Assembly: GCF_000142805.1 (NCBI RefSeq)
Contig: NC_013081.1
Coordinates: 62,001-126,000, forward strand
Origin: Lachancea thermotolerans CBS 6340
Lineage: Eukaryota; Ascomycota; Saccharomycetes; Saccharomycetales; Saccharomycetaceae
Length of the DNA: 64,000 bases
Reading direction: 5' to 3'
Shown here: piece by piece, positions 18,059 through 26,551 of the stretch
Layout: the number at the start of each line of letters is the position of its first letter
Numbering within the stretch: the first letter of the stretch is position 1
Notes under the pieces: model-generated
What the model was told of the DNA's origin: nothing
The model's database searches: none
The model's input: the letters and a program-made list of their open reading frames with translations, nothing else
Position numbers and translations under genes: made by a program

Positions 18059-20983
18059 ATGAACAGGCTGTACTCTCCAGAATACTCGAATGAGTTGCTT
18101 CAATTTGTTAAAGATGTCTACACTCAAGATATCGCGCATTACTTCCCCAAGCTGAGACTCGAAAAGTTGATAGATCTTTTGGAACATGCCGAGTACTTGT
18201 TCGAGTCTTACCGACATGCATTAGCCGCAAACCAGGCTGAAGATCTGCTGACTGCTTTCGTTGCAGGTTGCTTCTACATCTACCTCATTATACCGCACTC
18301 GATCCAGTTTCAATCCAGAGATAAGTCCTACGCTATCTATGCAGATCTGAAGAAATACTACCAGGATGAGGCAAATATGACCAACGTTCTTCTCATGGTC
18401 ACGGAAGTTATAGAGTCAATGAGCAAAGACGAGGTTGAAACGGCAAGAATCATGCGCAAAAGGGCATATTCGGTTCCATATGGAAAATCGCCGGTGACTA
18501 TTCAAGCGCTGTCAAAAGCGAATAGTGCTACCGTAGAACCTGACGCCCCTACTGAGACAGAATTTGAAAACGGTACTACGATGTGGACGGCGCCTGAACT
18601 AGAGCCTAACGACCATTTGAAAGTTAGCTTGGGCTCGCATCATTCCTCTACATCTTCGGCATCATCAAACGAGCAATTCCCGAAGATACATAATGAATCG
18701 CATTCATTTCCATTTGAGGAACCCGAGCTTCATGCTCTCAGCTTGGGGGGGTCTCGGACTCGTCGCAGTTCTGTTCCCGCGAGAGCTAGTCGAAAGCTAG
18801 GAACGACCCAAGCCTCCAACAGTAGTGACTTCAATGACCAAAAAATAAATCGTTACGCTACGCATAGGAAGGACTCGTACCATTCGGTTCATATGTCCAA
18901 CGATGATTATGACGCTTTCACTTTTAACTTGGCACGGCTACAGAAGCAATCAGTAGTGACGTGCGACCAACTCATGCGCATCTTGTGCTCTCAAGACCGT
19001 GACAATTTATTGCTAATCGATCTAAGGTTTTCCAAGCGCTTTCAAACAAACCATATTTTGGCTCCCAACCTTTTGAACGTGGATCCAACTTTGCTTTGGA
19101 ATCAGAATAAAGGCTCGCCGATTGAGTCCGACGTGCAACTGGAACGGACACTGGACAACAAATTACTAAATGCGAGGTCCCAATTTGAATATATTGTTTA
19201 TTACACCGATATGAAGACGTTCATGAAACTTGATTTCGACTACCAGTTAGTGTTCTTCCAATTAATCTATACCTCAAACAAGAACTTGAAGTGCACGCCT
19301 AAGGTCTTATTAGGCGGATACGAGCAGTGGAAGAAATTCTTGTCAAAGTCTTCCCAGGCGTATTGCGACAAGGATGCATTTCTTTACAGTTCCACTAACA
19401 ACGGGAGAAACGCGCCAGTCACTTCTCACTCCTTACCTGAGCATTATCCTGTTGCGCCACCTAGTATACCTCCGCCCCCTCCGCCAATAGCTAAGACTGA
19501 AGAAATGACGAAAACACCATATAACCGTGCACCCTTTCCTACTCCGCTTGTTCAAGCGCAGAGAGCGGACCACTTTCCAGCATCATCTCAAAACCATACA
19601 CGAGATAAAAATGAGATTCAAAAGCATTCAGTCCCAGCTCTATCGGGCAATGGAAACTATTCCAAACACACTGCCATTCCCACGATTGAGCAAAGCCCTA
19701 ACGAATACGTGGCGCTTTCTATCACAGGTCTCAGGAACATAGGATGTACATGCTATGTCAATAGTATGTTACAATGTCTTTTCGCAACCAAAGCTTTTAG
19801 AGATCTTTTTTTGTCAACAAAGTATGAGCATTACTTCTCCAGGAAATACACAAATCCAAACCAATTGTCAAAGTACTTTAATGTGCTCTTCAAAAAGATG
19901 TATATGAATGGGGGGTGCTCTGTTGTACCCACGGGGTTTTTGAAAGCTTGTAACGCCCTTCGTCCGGATTTTAGGATTCCTCACGACCAGCAAGATACGC
20001 AAGAATTCCTGCTATTTCTTTTGAGCCAGTTGCACGATGAACTTTCTGAATCAAATCGCGTTGCTAACGATTATCCAGGATTGTTGCTCCATGATGACAA
20101 AAAACTGGATGTTGACCAGAAAGAATATGACACCTGGTTCGAAAAACACATTTCCGAGAATGGTATTTCGCCAATTGATAACATTTTTCAAGGGCAGATG
20201 GAGAACGGTTTATTTTGCCAGCGCTGTGGACACTCTTCGTTCAATTATTCTGTATTTTATGTTCTTTCACTGGCGATACCAAGCTCCACCTCAACTTTTA
20301 GCCAAAGGAAAAAGGTAAGGCTCGAAGATTGTATCAATCTTTTCACAAGCGATGAACAGCTAACCAACGAAAATGCTTGGGACTGCCCAAAGTGTGGTAC
20401 AAGTGCTTCGGGGACAGGGCCTGAAGAAGAGAAGAAAAAGAAGAGGTTTTTGTTGAATCCTGACACTCGCGCCAGTGGAAATCGGAGCAGGTTTTTCAAG
20501 TTGCGGTCAAAGTCAAGAAGTCGATCAGTTTCCCCCTTTCGTAAGCAGAGCTCTCAGCAACAGAATCTTGAGAAGTTGAAATCCAAAAAGCTTACGACTA
20601 TCAAGACTCTGAACTTCATCTCTCTGCCCACGGTTCTCACAATTCATCTCTCGAGGTTCTTTTACGATCTCACAAAGAAGAACAACAAAGTGATCACGTA
20701 CCCTCTTATCTTGAGCATTGTTTTAAAAAACGAACAAATTATGAAGTATCGCCTTTATGCAATTGCTAACCATTTTGGTAATCTCATCAGTGGACACTAT
20801 ACCTCGCTAGTGAACAAAGATTTGGATCACGACCTTAATAAGGGGAAGCAAAAATGGTATTACTTCGACGACGAGACTGTAAAGAAGGACATCAATCACG
20901 GAGACATTGATGCAGGCATCACCAGCATCTCCAGTAGTGACGTTTACGTCCTGTTTTATGAAAAAATTGACGAGTCGCAATAA
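18059..20983 (+). CDS. UBP7: Ubiquitin-specific protease, Ubp7/Ubp11 type
   Basis: 974 residues (1,071 in Ubp7, 717 in Ubp11). The N-terminal ~150 residues are helical. A rhodanese-like domain follows (about 300-430, LLLIDLRFSKRF), then a proline stretch PPSIPPPPPPI and the C19 peptidase domain (about 555-970). The Cys box GLRNIGCTCYVNSMLQCLF carries catalytic C565; the His box is NHFGNLISGHYTSL. Two CxxC pairs (FCQRCGH, CPKCG) make the usual zinc finger. A basic, SR-rich insert separates the zinc finger from the His box. It removes ubiquitin from substrates; the family is linked to endocytosis and cell-cycle control. The gene is the unduplicated ancestor of YIL156W and YKR098C, so either symbol applies. 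Confidence 0.93.
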   Translation: MNRLYSPEYSNELLQFVKDVYTQDIAHYFPKLRLEKLIDLLEHAEYLFESYRHALAANQAEDLLTAFVAGCFYIYLIIPHSIQFQSRDKSYAIYADLKKYYQDEANMTNVLLMVTEVIESMSKDEVETARIMRKRAYSVPYGKSPVTIQALSKANSATVEPDAPTETEFENGTTMWTAPELEPNDHLKVSLGSHHSSTSSASSNEQFPKIHNESHSFPFEEPELHALSLGGSRTRRSSVPARASRKLGTTQASNSSDFNDQKINRYATHRKDSYHSVHMSNDDYDAFTFNLARLQKQSVVTCDQLMRILCSQDRDNLLLIDLRFSKRFQTNHILAPNLLNVDPTLLWNQNKGSPIESDVQLERTLDNKLLNARSQFEYIVYYTDMKTFMKLDFDYQLVFFQLIYTSNKNLKCTPKVLLGGYEQWKKFLSKSSQAYCDKDAFLYSSTNNGRNAPVTSHSLPEHYPVAPPSIPPPPPPIAKTEEMTKTPYNRAPFPTPLVQAQRADHFPASSQNHTRDKNEIQKHSVPALSGNGNYSKHTAIPTIEQSPNEYVALSITGLRNIGCTCYVNSMLQCLFATKAFRDLFLSTKYEHYFSRKYTNPNQLSKYFNVLFKKMYMNGGCSVVPTGFLKACNALRPDFRIPHDQQDTQEFLLFLLSQLHDELSESNRVANDYPGLLLHDDKKLDVDQKEYDTWFEKHISENGISPIDNIFQGQMENGLFCQRCGHSSFNYSVFYVLSLAIPSSTSTFSQRKKVRLEDCINLFTSDEQLTNENAWDCPKCGTSASGTGPEEEKKKKRFLLNPDTRASGNRSRFFKLRSKSRSRSVSPFRKQSSQQQNLEKLKSKKLTTIKTLNFISLPTVLTIHLSRFFYDLTKKNNKVITYPLILSIVLKNEQIMKYRLYAIANHFGNLISGHYTSLVNKDLDHDLNKGKQKWYYFDDETVKKDINHGDIDAGITSISSSDVYVLFYEKIDESQ

Positions 20984-21200
20984 TATAATTTTACGATTAG
21001 GTTCGTTAAAATAACATTGGGATGTGTCTTAAAAAGCCTTTTATCTGTATACAGCCATTAATAGTAAGAAACAGTAGAGAAGGCTCCAAAAGAATAGCAT
21101 TAATTATATTAATCTACAAGATAGTTTAACCTTTCATGTCGTGTCATCATCATTAAAGGAATATTGATATTGAGTGTCGTTTTTGAAAAAGCAACAAATT
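20984..21200. terminator. Convergent 3' region UBP7/GUT2
   Basis: 217 bp, AT-rich, between two convergent stop codons. It contains TA-rich stretches such as TAATTATATTAAT of the kind used as yeast efficiency and positioning elements. No gene is seen. Confidence 0.5.
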
Positions 21201-23126
21201 TCACACGCCAAACGTCTTAATAAAGTCGGAGGCTTGCTGAATTTCCGATAACCTCTTATTTTCATCCCATCCTAGCTCGTCACCCATAATGCTCACTGTG
21301 CCCTTGACAGCCTCGAGTGCTTGCTTGGCATCCAAGAATCCGAATCTTGTTCTTCTCATCAGGAAGTCCAATGCAGTTCTCGTGTACTCGTACTTCACAC
21401 TGTACTTCAATTCGGCGATTGTAAAAGGGTAACGGAAGGAATCGAAGTTGACGTTCTTATAAACAGTGACGTTTTCTCTTCCGCCGAAAGTGACTGGCAA
21501 TTGATTTTTCTCATCTCTCCTGAACATTTCACAAATAATTGGCGAACGAGTACCATAGTTGTTAGCTAAGTGCTCTGCCATTTTTGAAGACAAGTGATAC
21601 TCTTGAGCGAGCATGGCAACAAAGTTAGGGTCCCATCCTTCAGCACCGGCTAGCTTGATTTTCTTTGTAATGCAAGGCTTGGCCTGGAAGTGGCCTTGCT
21701 TCACGACCTCGTCAATAGTTTCTTCAGCCATTTCTCTGTACGTGGTCCACTTGCCGCCAGCAATGGTGACAAGGCCATTATCGGACGTGAATAAAAAGTG
21801 ATTTCTCACAAGTCCCTGAGTTGAGCTAACATCATCGCCTTCTTTTAAGGTCCTAGGATCTCTCACTAATGGCCTAATACCGGCCCACGCACTAAGCACA
21901 TCTTCTCTCTTGACTGGAAACTTGATGTAGTGCTGCAATTCTTTTAAGATGTCCTGGATATCAGCCTCGGTCGCGGTAGGATTCTCGGGAACTTGTTTCA
22001 TTGGAATGTCGGTGGTGCCTGCTAGGACTTTCCCCTGCCATGGAAGGAAAAACATCACCCTTCCGTCAGAGGTCTTGGCGTCGAGGAGCCCAATCTGCTT
22101 AGGGCAGTAGAATGCTGGCAAAACAATGTGAACACCTGCAGATGGAACGACCATCCTTGGGTTAGAAACAGCAACGCGCGAGCCAATCGAATCGTGGCCC
22201 TCGTTCGCGAATTGAACAAGGTCGTTCCTGGGTAGGCCGTCCTTAGCGTTGTCCATTTGCAAGATACGGTCACTGAATGGGCCTGTGGAATTGACCACAA
22301 CCTTAGCATTAATGCGGAATTCTTTACCGGTTTCCCGATCGCGAGCCATGGCACCTTCCACGCGACCCGTCTTCTCGTTCTTGAGAAGGCGAGTCACTTC
22401 CATGTAGTTCAAAACTGTAGCGCCGCGCTCGATAGCCGTCACGGCCAGCGCCGCGTTCATCCTAGAGTCGTTAAAAGAGCCATCATGGTATACCAGCCCC
22501 GCTTTCAAAATTGAGGCGTCCAGCATAGGAGCGACCTCAGACGCTCGTCTCGCGGTCATCATGTAGGAGCTTTTCAGGTTCTGGGAGCCGGCAAACAAGT
22601 CGTACATCTTGCAGCCCACGTAGAAGTAAGGCACTTGCCAGTAGTTGTACACTGGGATCATGATAGGCAGCACTTTGCAAAGGTGAGGAGCTGTGTTCAG
22701 CATGTGTCCACGCTCATTCAGTGCCTCGATCACGAGATCGAGCTGAGCCTTCGAAAGCTCCCAGAACGCCTTTTCCAGATATCTCACACCACCGTGGGCC
22801 ATCTTTGTCGACTTGGACGAGGTCCCCGAGGCGAAATCGTTCATCTCGACCAGCGCGACGTTCAGGCCACGGGTCGCGCCGTCTACGGCGCAGCCGGTAC
22901 CCGTGGCGCCGCCGCCAATGACCAGCACGTCGAACTGGTCCGTCTTGGCCATCTTGTCCAGCAGCTCGGAGCGCGAAGGGATGGCGGGCGCCTCGGCCTT
23001 CAGCGGGATCGAAACGTGCACCTCGTTGTGCGCGCTTCTGTCTCTCTGCAGCGCGAACGCCGCGTAGCCACCCGCCGCCAGCGTGGCTCCTGCCAGAACG
23101 CGTCTCGACACCGTTCGGGCAAACAT
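21201..23126 (-). CDS. GUT2: Mitochondrial FAD-dependent glycerol-3-phosphate dehydrogenase
   Basis: 641 residues (649 in S. cerevisiae). It oxidises glycerol-3-phosphate to dihydroxyacetone phosphate on the outer face of the inner mitochondrial membrane and passes electrons to ubiquinone; it works in glycerol use and the glycerol-3-phosphate shuttle. The N-terminus is a basic presequence followed by a hydrophobic segment (LAGATLAAGGYAAFAL). The dinucleotide fold VLVIGGGATGTGCAVDGA lies at about 67-84, with GLNVALVEMNDFASGTSS after it. The C-terminal domain holds the usual AAGGKWTTYR-type block (here VTIAGGKWTTYREMAEE). The first 120 codons have markedly higher GC than the rest. Adjacent to UBP and IMP2' as in YIL155C. 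Confidence 0.97.
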   Translation of the reverse strand: MFARTVSRRVLAGATLAAGGYAAFALQRDRSAHNEVHVSIPLKAEAPAIPSRSELLDKMAKTDQFDVLVIGGGATGTGCAVDGATRGLNVALVEMNDFASGTSSKSTKMAHGGVRYLEKAFWELSKAQLDLVIEALNERGHMLNTAPHLCKVLPIMIPVYNYWQVPYFYVGCKMYDLFAGSQNLKSSYMMTARRASEVAPMLDASILKAGLVYHDGSFNDSRMNAALAVTAIERGATVLNYMEVTRLLKNEKTGRVEGAMARDRETGKEFRINAKVVVNSTGPFSDRILQMDNAKDGLPRNDLVQFANEGHDSIGSRVAVSNPRMVVPSAGVHIVLPAFYCPKQIGLLDAKTSDGRVMFFLPWQGKVLAGTTDIPMKQVPENPTATEADIQDILKELQHYIKFPVKREDVLSAWAGIRPLVRDPRTLKEGDDVSSTQGLVRNHFLFTSDNGLVTIAGGKWTTYREMAEETIDEVVKQGHFQAKPCITKKIKLAGAEGWDPNFVAMLAQEYHLSSKMAEHLANNYGTRSPIICEMFRRDEKNQLPVTFGGRENVTVYKNVNFDSFRYPFTIAELKYSVKYEYTRTALDFLMRRTRFGFLDAKQALEAVKGTVSIMGDELGWDENKRLSEIQQASDFIKTFGV

Positions 23127-24252
23127 GTTTTCTGAATTATTCTAACGCCAAAGGTCGCAGTTTTACGCGTGTGATCCGGTTCGGCACTTGCTTCTGCTCC
23201 AAGTATGCGGGCTTATTTCCCCAGGTTTTGCTGCTATGTATCGAGGCTGCGTCCGTCAACACGATCGTCAGCTCTTGCACTTGTTCGAAACACACGGGCG
23301 CTTCACTGTTTTGTATCGATGCTCTGAACCCGTTTCTAGAGTTCTGAGGTTCCGCTGAATCTATTATGCTACAATCTACCGGAGTTGAAAGTATGCTTGG
23401 TCTTGAATCAAAACGCTCTGTCTCCTTTCCTCCCCATTTTGCTTTCCTTTTATACTTTAAATGGCGGTAGCAACTCTTTCGGAGGAACGGACCTTCGGCC
23501 CTTGTACTTGCAATTATTAATTGTTATGACCGACGAGACCGACAGCTGAAAATAGACGCCAAAGCCCCGGAGAAAAGGATCCAAACGCGCTGAAATATAT
23601 ACAGAAAGCGTGCGCGCTAAGTGAAGCCTATATAGGAACATAACGCGCTACATGGAACTCCTGGAGGCCGTCTATTGGCTAGCGCAGCTGTTTCATTAAC
23701 ACTTCGCACGACTTGACCTTGGCGCGCCCACGTTGGGCGGGGTCGAAAAGCTTAAAAAGTGCATGGCGTCTATTCGTATGTTATGATATATAGATTGGAT
23801 GCGCCATTGGTGGAGAATGCTCGAGCTGTCCCGCGCGTCCCTGGCGCGCAGGGCAGCGCAGGGCAGCATGAAGGCGTGTTCTGGGCGATGAAGTGCCCCA
23901 GCGGGCAAGTTAGGTGGCTCGGGAGTCCGCGCGGCGTCGGGTGCGGAGCCTCGCAATCGCAGGGCTTGAGTCAGCCGGTTGTTCGTACGGAGTGAGCGAT
24001 AGTCAGCCTCGCCGCAACAGTGGGCGTGGGGCGCGGTGCTGGGGAGCGGCGTGTCGGGCCGCGGGGCTGCGGGGTCGCGTGGTTTCGCGGCCGTGGCCGG
24101 GCCTGCTCGGGAGGCGGCGCGGACGGCGAGCGTGGTTGGGCGTGCGTGATGCGAGCACGTGACTTTATTGGGGCTTGGCTCGAGCAGCGGCGCAGCGGCG
24201 CAGCGGGCAGCACGGCGTGTCTGCGGGGGCGGCCGTGGTGGCGGGCGCGGCC
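23127..24252. other. GUT2 promoter and GC-rich island
   Basis: 1,126 bp with two parts. About 23127-23690 is an ordinary promoter for GUT2: ACGCGT near 23165, CTCCAA (Adr1 half-site) near 23197, TATATA near 23600 and 23628. About 23700-24250 is strongly GC-rich, full of GCGC and G-runs, and gives long chance open frames on several strands, rich in A, R, P and G, that I do not accept as genes. CACGTG lies at 24156-24161, inside GCACGTGAC. Confidence 0.55.
24022..24074 (+). other. G-run cluster with quadruplex potential
   Basis: Six runs of three or four G lie within 53 bp, at 24022, 24028, 24041, 24056, 24063 and 24071. The plus strand is G-rich and corresponds to the non-transcribed side for IMP2'/GUT2. 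Structure is inferred only. Confidence 0.5.
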
Positions 24253-25227
24253 TCACTCCTCAAATCCCTTCTTCTTCGATCTCTTCAGCTTGCGCCGGAT
24301 CACCACCGTGGGGATGGGACACACGTAGTTTTGCAGCGACGACAGCACCAGCGACAGCGGCACGCAAAGCGCCATGGGCTTCAGCGCTATGACCAGCTCG
24401 TTGAGCAGGTGCTTGGGGTAGGGGTGCGACACTGACAGCAGCACGACGTTCACAGCGTTCAACGCCGCGGACGACGCGTCCAGCAGGTACGCCGCCTCGG
24501 CCTCCAGGCGTTCCACGTTGGCCCGCAGCTGTTCGTTGGGTACCCGCTGCGAGATGTGCACCACGTACAGTGTGTCGTTGGATGCCAGGACCGCGCCAAA
24601 CACGTAGAGCAAAGCGTAGAACGACTCGGGCGTCAAGTCTAGGTATATGATGTATGAACGGCCCTCTCTCGCTTCGGCGCCTTGCTGCGGTTTCCCGTGC
24701 ACTATCTTGATTGCACGCGCGTAGCCTCCCTGCAGATCCTCCAGTTTGACACCGGAGTCCTTGCCCTCAACGCTCTTGTTGAACTTTGCTACCCACGGCT
24801 TTTGGTTCTGCACCACGTCCCACAAGCTCGAAGTGAAGTTGGGAAGCACCCGGGCGCCGAGATCGTAGCCCAGCGCAGCGTCGATGTCAATCTCGTTCTC
24901 GACATCGCTTACCTGCTCCTCGTCGCTGACGTCCTCGTCGTCATCGCTCGCCTCTGCGCCCTCCTTAGTACCTAGTAGAAGCCTCTCGGATGGGTCGTGC
25001 TGCAACACAGTCCACTTCAGGTACGATCCGACATCTCCCCGGAGTCTACTGCTTGTCCTCGACCTGTGTTGCACGGCTGTGTTCGCGGATGATCCCTTTT
25101 TCTCTCGGGAACGCCCTCTCTCACTTCTGCTGGGCACTTCGCTCTCTAGAATTCTAATGTTGTCACGGCCGGCTGTTTCTGCCTTACTGGGAAGCAATAT
25201 GCTTCTCTTGGGTTCTCCGCCTTCCAT
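24253..25227 (-). CDS. IMP2': Imp2' transcription-related protein
   Basis: 324 residues (346 in S. cerevisiae). The N-terminal half is charged: a basic RS-rich region (about 30-65), LKWTVLQHDPSERL, then an acidic run (about 88-112). The C-terminal half is folded and ends VPLSLVLSSLQNYVCPIPTV followed by a basic RKLKRSKKK tail. S. cerevisiae Imp2' affects maltose, galactose and raffinose use, drug and DNA-damage tolerance and ion homeostasis, and has been described as a transcriptional activator. The region about 185-310 reads as alternating strands and helices (IIYLDLTPES, DTLYVVHI, VNVVLLSVSHPY), resembling a UspA-type fold; that is inference. Divergent from RRD1 with 125 bp between starts, as YIL154C is from YIL153W. 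Confidence 0.9.
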   Translation of the reverse strand: MEGGEPKRSILLPSKAETAGRDNIRILESEVPSRSERGRSREKKGSSANTAVQHRSRTSSRLRGDVGSYLKWTVLQHDPSERLLLGTKEGAEASDDDEDVSDEEQVSDVENEIDIDAALGYDLGARVLPNFTSSLWDVVQNQKPWVAKFNKSVEGKDSGVKLEDLQGGYARAIKIVHGKPQQGAEAREGRSYIIYLDLTPESFYALLYVFGAVLASNDTLYVVHISQRVPNEQLRANVERLEAEAAYLLDASSAALNAVNVVLLSVSHPYPKHLLNELVIALKPMALCVPLSLVLSSLQNYVCPIPTVVIRRKLKRSKKKGFEE

Positions 25228-25352
25228 TTGGGTCAGTCTGTGTGTAGTTTTGGGACTTTTGTTAAGTTTATGAGTGGTTTCTATTCAACAATGCTTAATC
25301 GCAGGAAAGCACATCATCAACGACCAACTTAAAATCGCAGTTCGGTCAAAAG

Positions 25353-26468
25353 ATGAGCTTGGAAAGAATAGATGCAAGCTCAGCGACATTCACAGAGCCC
25401 ACGAAGCGCATCTTCGACTCTCGGGGTTCCCATGTTTTTCAGTCGTCTGTTGCCATGGGGCGCTTGAAGTCCTACCTGCACAAGTATGTGAGCTCGATGA
25501 GCGGTGTGAAAATCCCAGAGACCAGCACCAACCACGAGGTACGCAGCTTCGCGGAACTTCTGAAAACGCTCTCGGAACTTGTGGATAGCACGCCTGCCCT
25601 ACCCGGTCCCAGGCGCTACGGGAACTTAGCGTGCCGAACATGGCACGATAAAGTTGACGAAAGCCTTGAGGCGCTGCTGCACAAGTTTTTGCCGGAGCCA
25701 TGTCATAAGAGTATTGTGGAACTACAATACTACCTGGGTAACGCCTTCGGCTCGCGAGAACGTTTGGACTACGGTACTGGCCATGAGCTTTCGTTTTTCG
25801 CAGAAATTTGTGCCCTAGATATGCTAGGCGTCTGGGGCGCGGACTTCCAAGCCAGTGATGTGCTATTTTTGTTTGACAAGTATTACGCGTTGGTCAGGAA
25901 GCTGGTTCTAACGTACACCCTGGAACCTGCGGGCTCCCATGGCGTCTGGGGGCTGGATGACCATTTCCATCTCATATACATTTTTGGCGCTTCACAATGG
26001 GTTGATGGAAAATGTGCCCCGATCGCCCCCAGAGAGGTGCAGGATAAACTAATTGTTGATGAGTATACAAAAACCAACTTCTACTGCCAGGCCATCTCCT
26101 TTATATTCCAAGTGAAATCGGGTCCCTTCTCAGAGCATTCACCAATGCTTTTTGATATATCGAGGTCGGTGCCTACGTGGTCCAAAGTACAGCGAGGGCT
26201 ACTAAAAATGTACTTCGCGGAGGTGCTAAACAAGTTCCCTGTCGTACAGCATTTCTGGTTTGGCACAGGGCTATTCCCCTGGACCAGCCTTGGTGATGGT
26301 TACGCTTTACCTACTTACGAAGCATCTCAGGAAGCACAGGGACAGGTACTCCAGCATACGACGGCCCCGGCGCCCACGAACTTAAATTCGGCCCGACGCC
26401 AGATGAACCCGCCCAATTTGCGCGGCATTAATCGACTCACGTCGCAAGATCGGTTTAGAAGAGAATAA
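25353..26468 (+). CDS. RRD1: PP2A phosphatase activator, PTPA family peptidyl-prolyl isomerase
   Basis: 371 residues (393 in S. cerevisiae). PTPA proteins help assemble active PP2A-type phosphatases and show peptidyl-prolyl isomerase activity; Rrd1 partners Sit4 and acts in rapamycin and stress responses. Family blocks are present: FGSRERLDYGTGHELSF (about 132-148), LDMLGVW, the GSHGVWGLDDHFHL segment, and PFSEHSPMLFDIS. The extra C-terminal tail after about 330 is low-complexity and basic. The ATG at 25353 gives a normal N-terminus. It converges with PCK1, with 83 bp between the stops. Confidence 0.95.
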   Translation: MSLERIDASSATFTEPTKRIFDSRGSHVFQSSVAMGRLKSYLHKYVSSMSGVKIPETSTNHEVRSFAELLKTLSELVDSTPALPGPRRYGNLACRTWHDKVDESLEALLHKFLPEPCHKSIVELQYYLGNAFGSRERLDYGTGHELSFFAEICALDMLGVWGADFQASDVLFLFDKYYALVRKLVLTYTLEPAGSHGVWGLDDHFHLIYIFGASQWVDGKCAPIAPREVQDKLIVDEYTKTNFYCQAISFIFQVKSGPFSEHSPMLFDISRSVPTWSKVQRGLLKMYFAEVLNKFPVVQHFWFGTGLFPWTSLGDGYALPTYEASQEAQGQVLQHTTAPAPTNLNSARRQMNPPNLRGINRLTSQDRFRRE

Positions 26469-26551
26469 TAAATTAAAATGTGTTGCCTATAAATTTGAGT
26501 GTACACAAGTATTCAAGAGATAACGACATACTCCATATGTTTGACTAACAC

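Noticed and set aside
22635-23135. 166-codon frame opposite GUT2
   Set aside because: GC-rich coding shadow of the dehydrogenase N-terminus.
23696-24256. 186-codon minus frame in the GC-rich island
   Set aside because: A/R/P-rich product without similarity; open because the DNA is poor in A and T, not because of selection as far as I can see.
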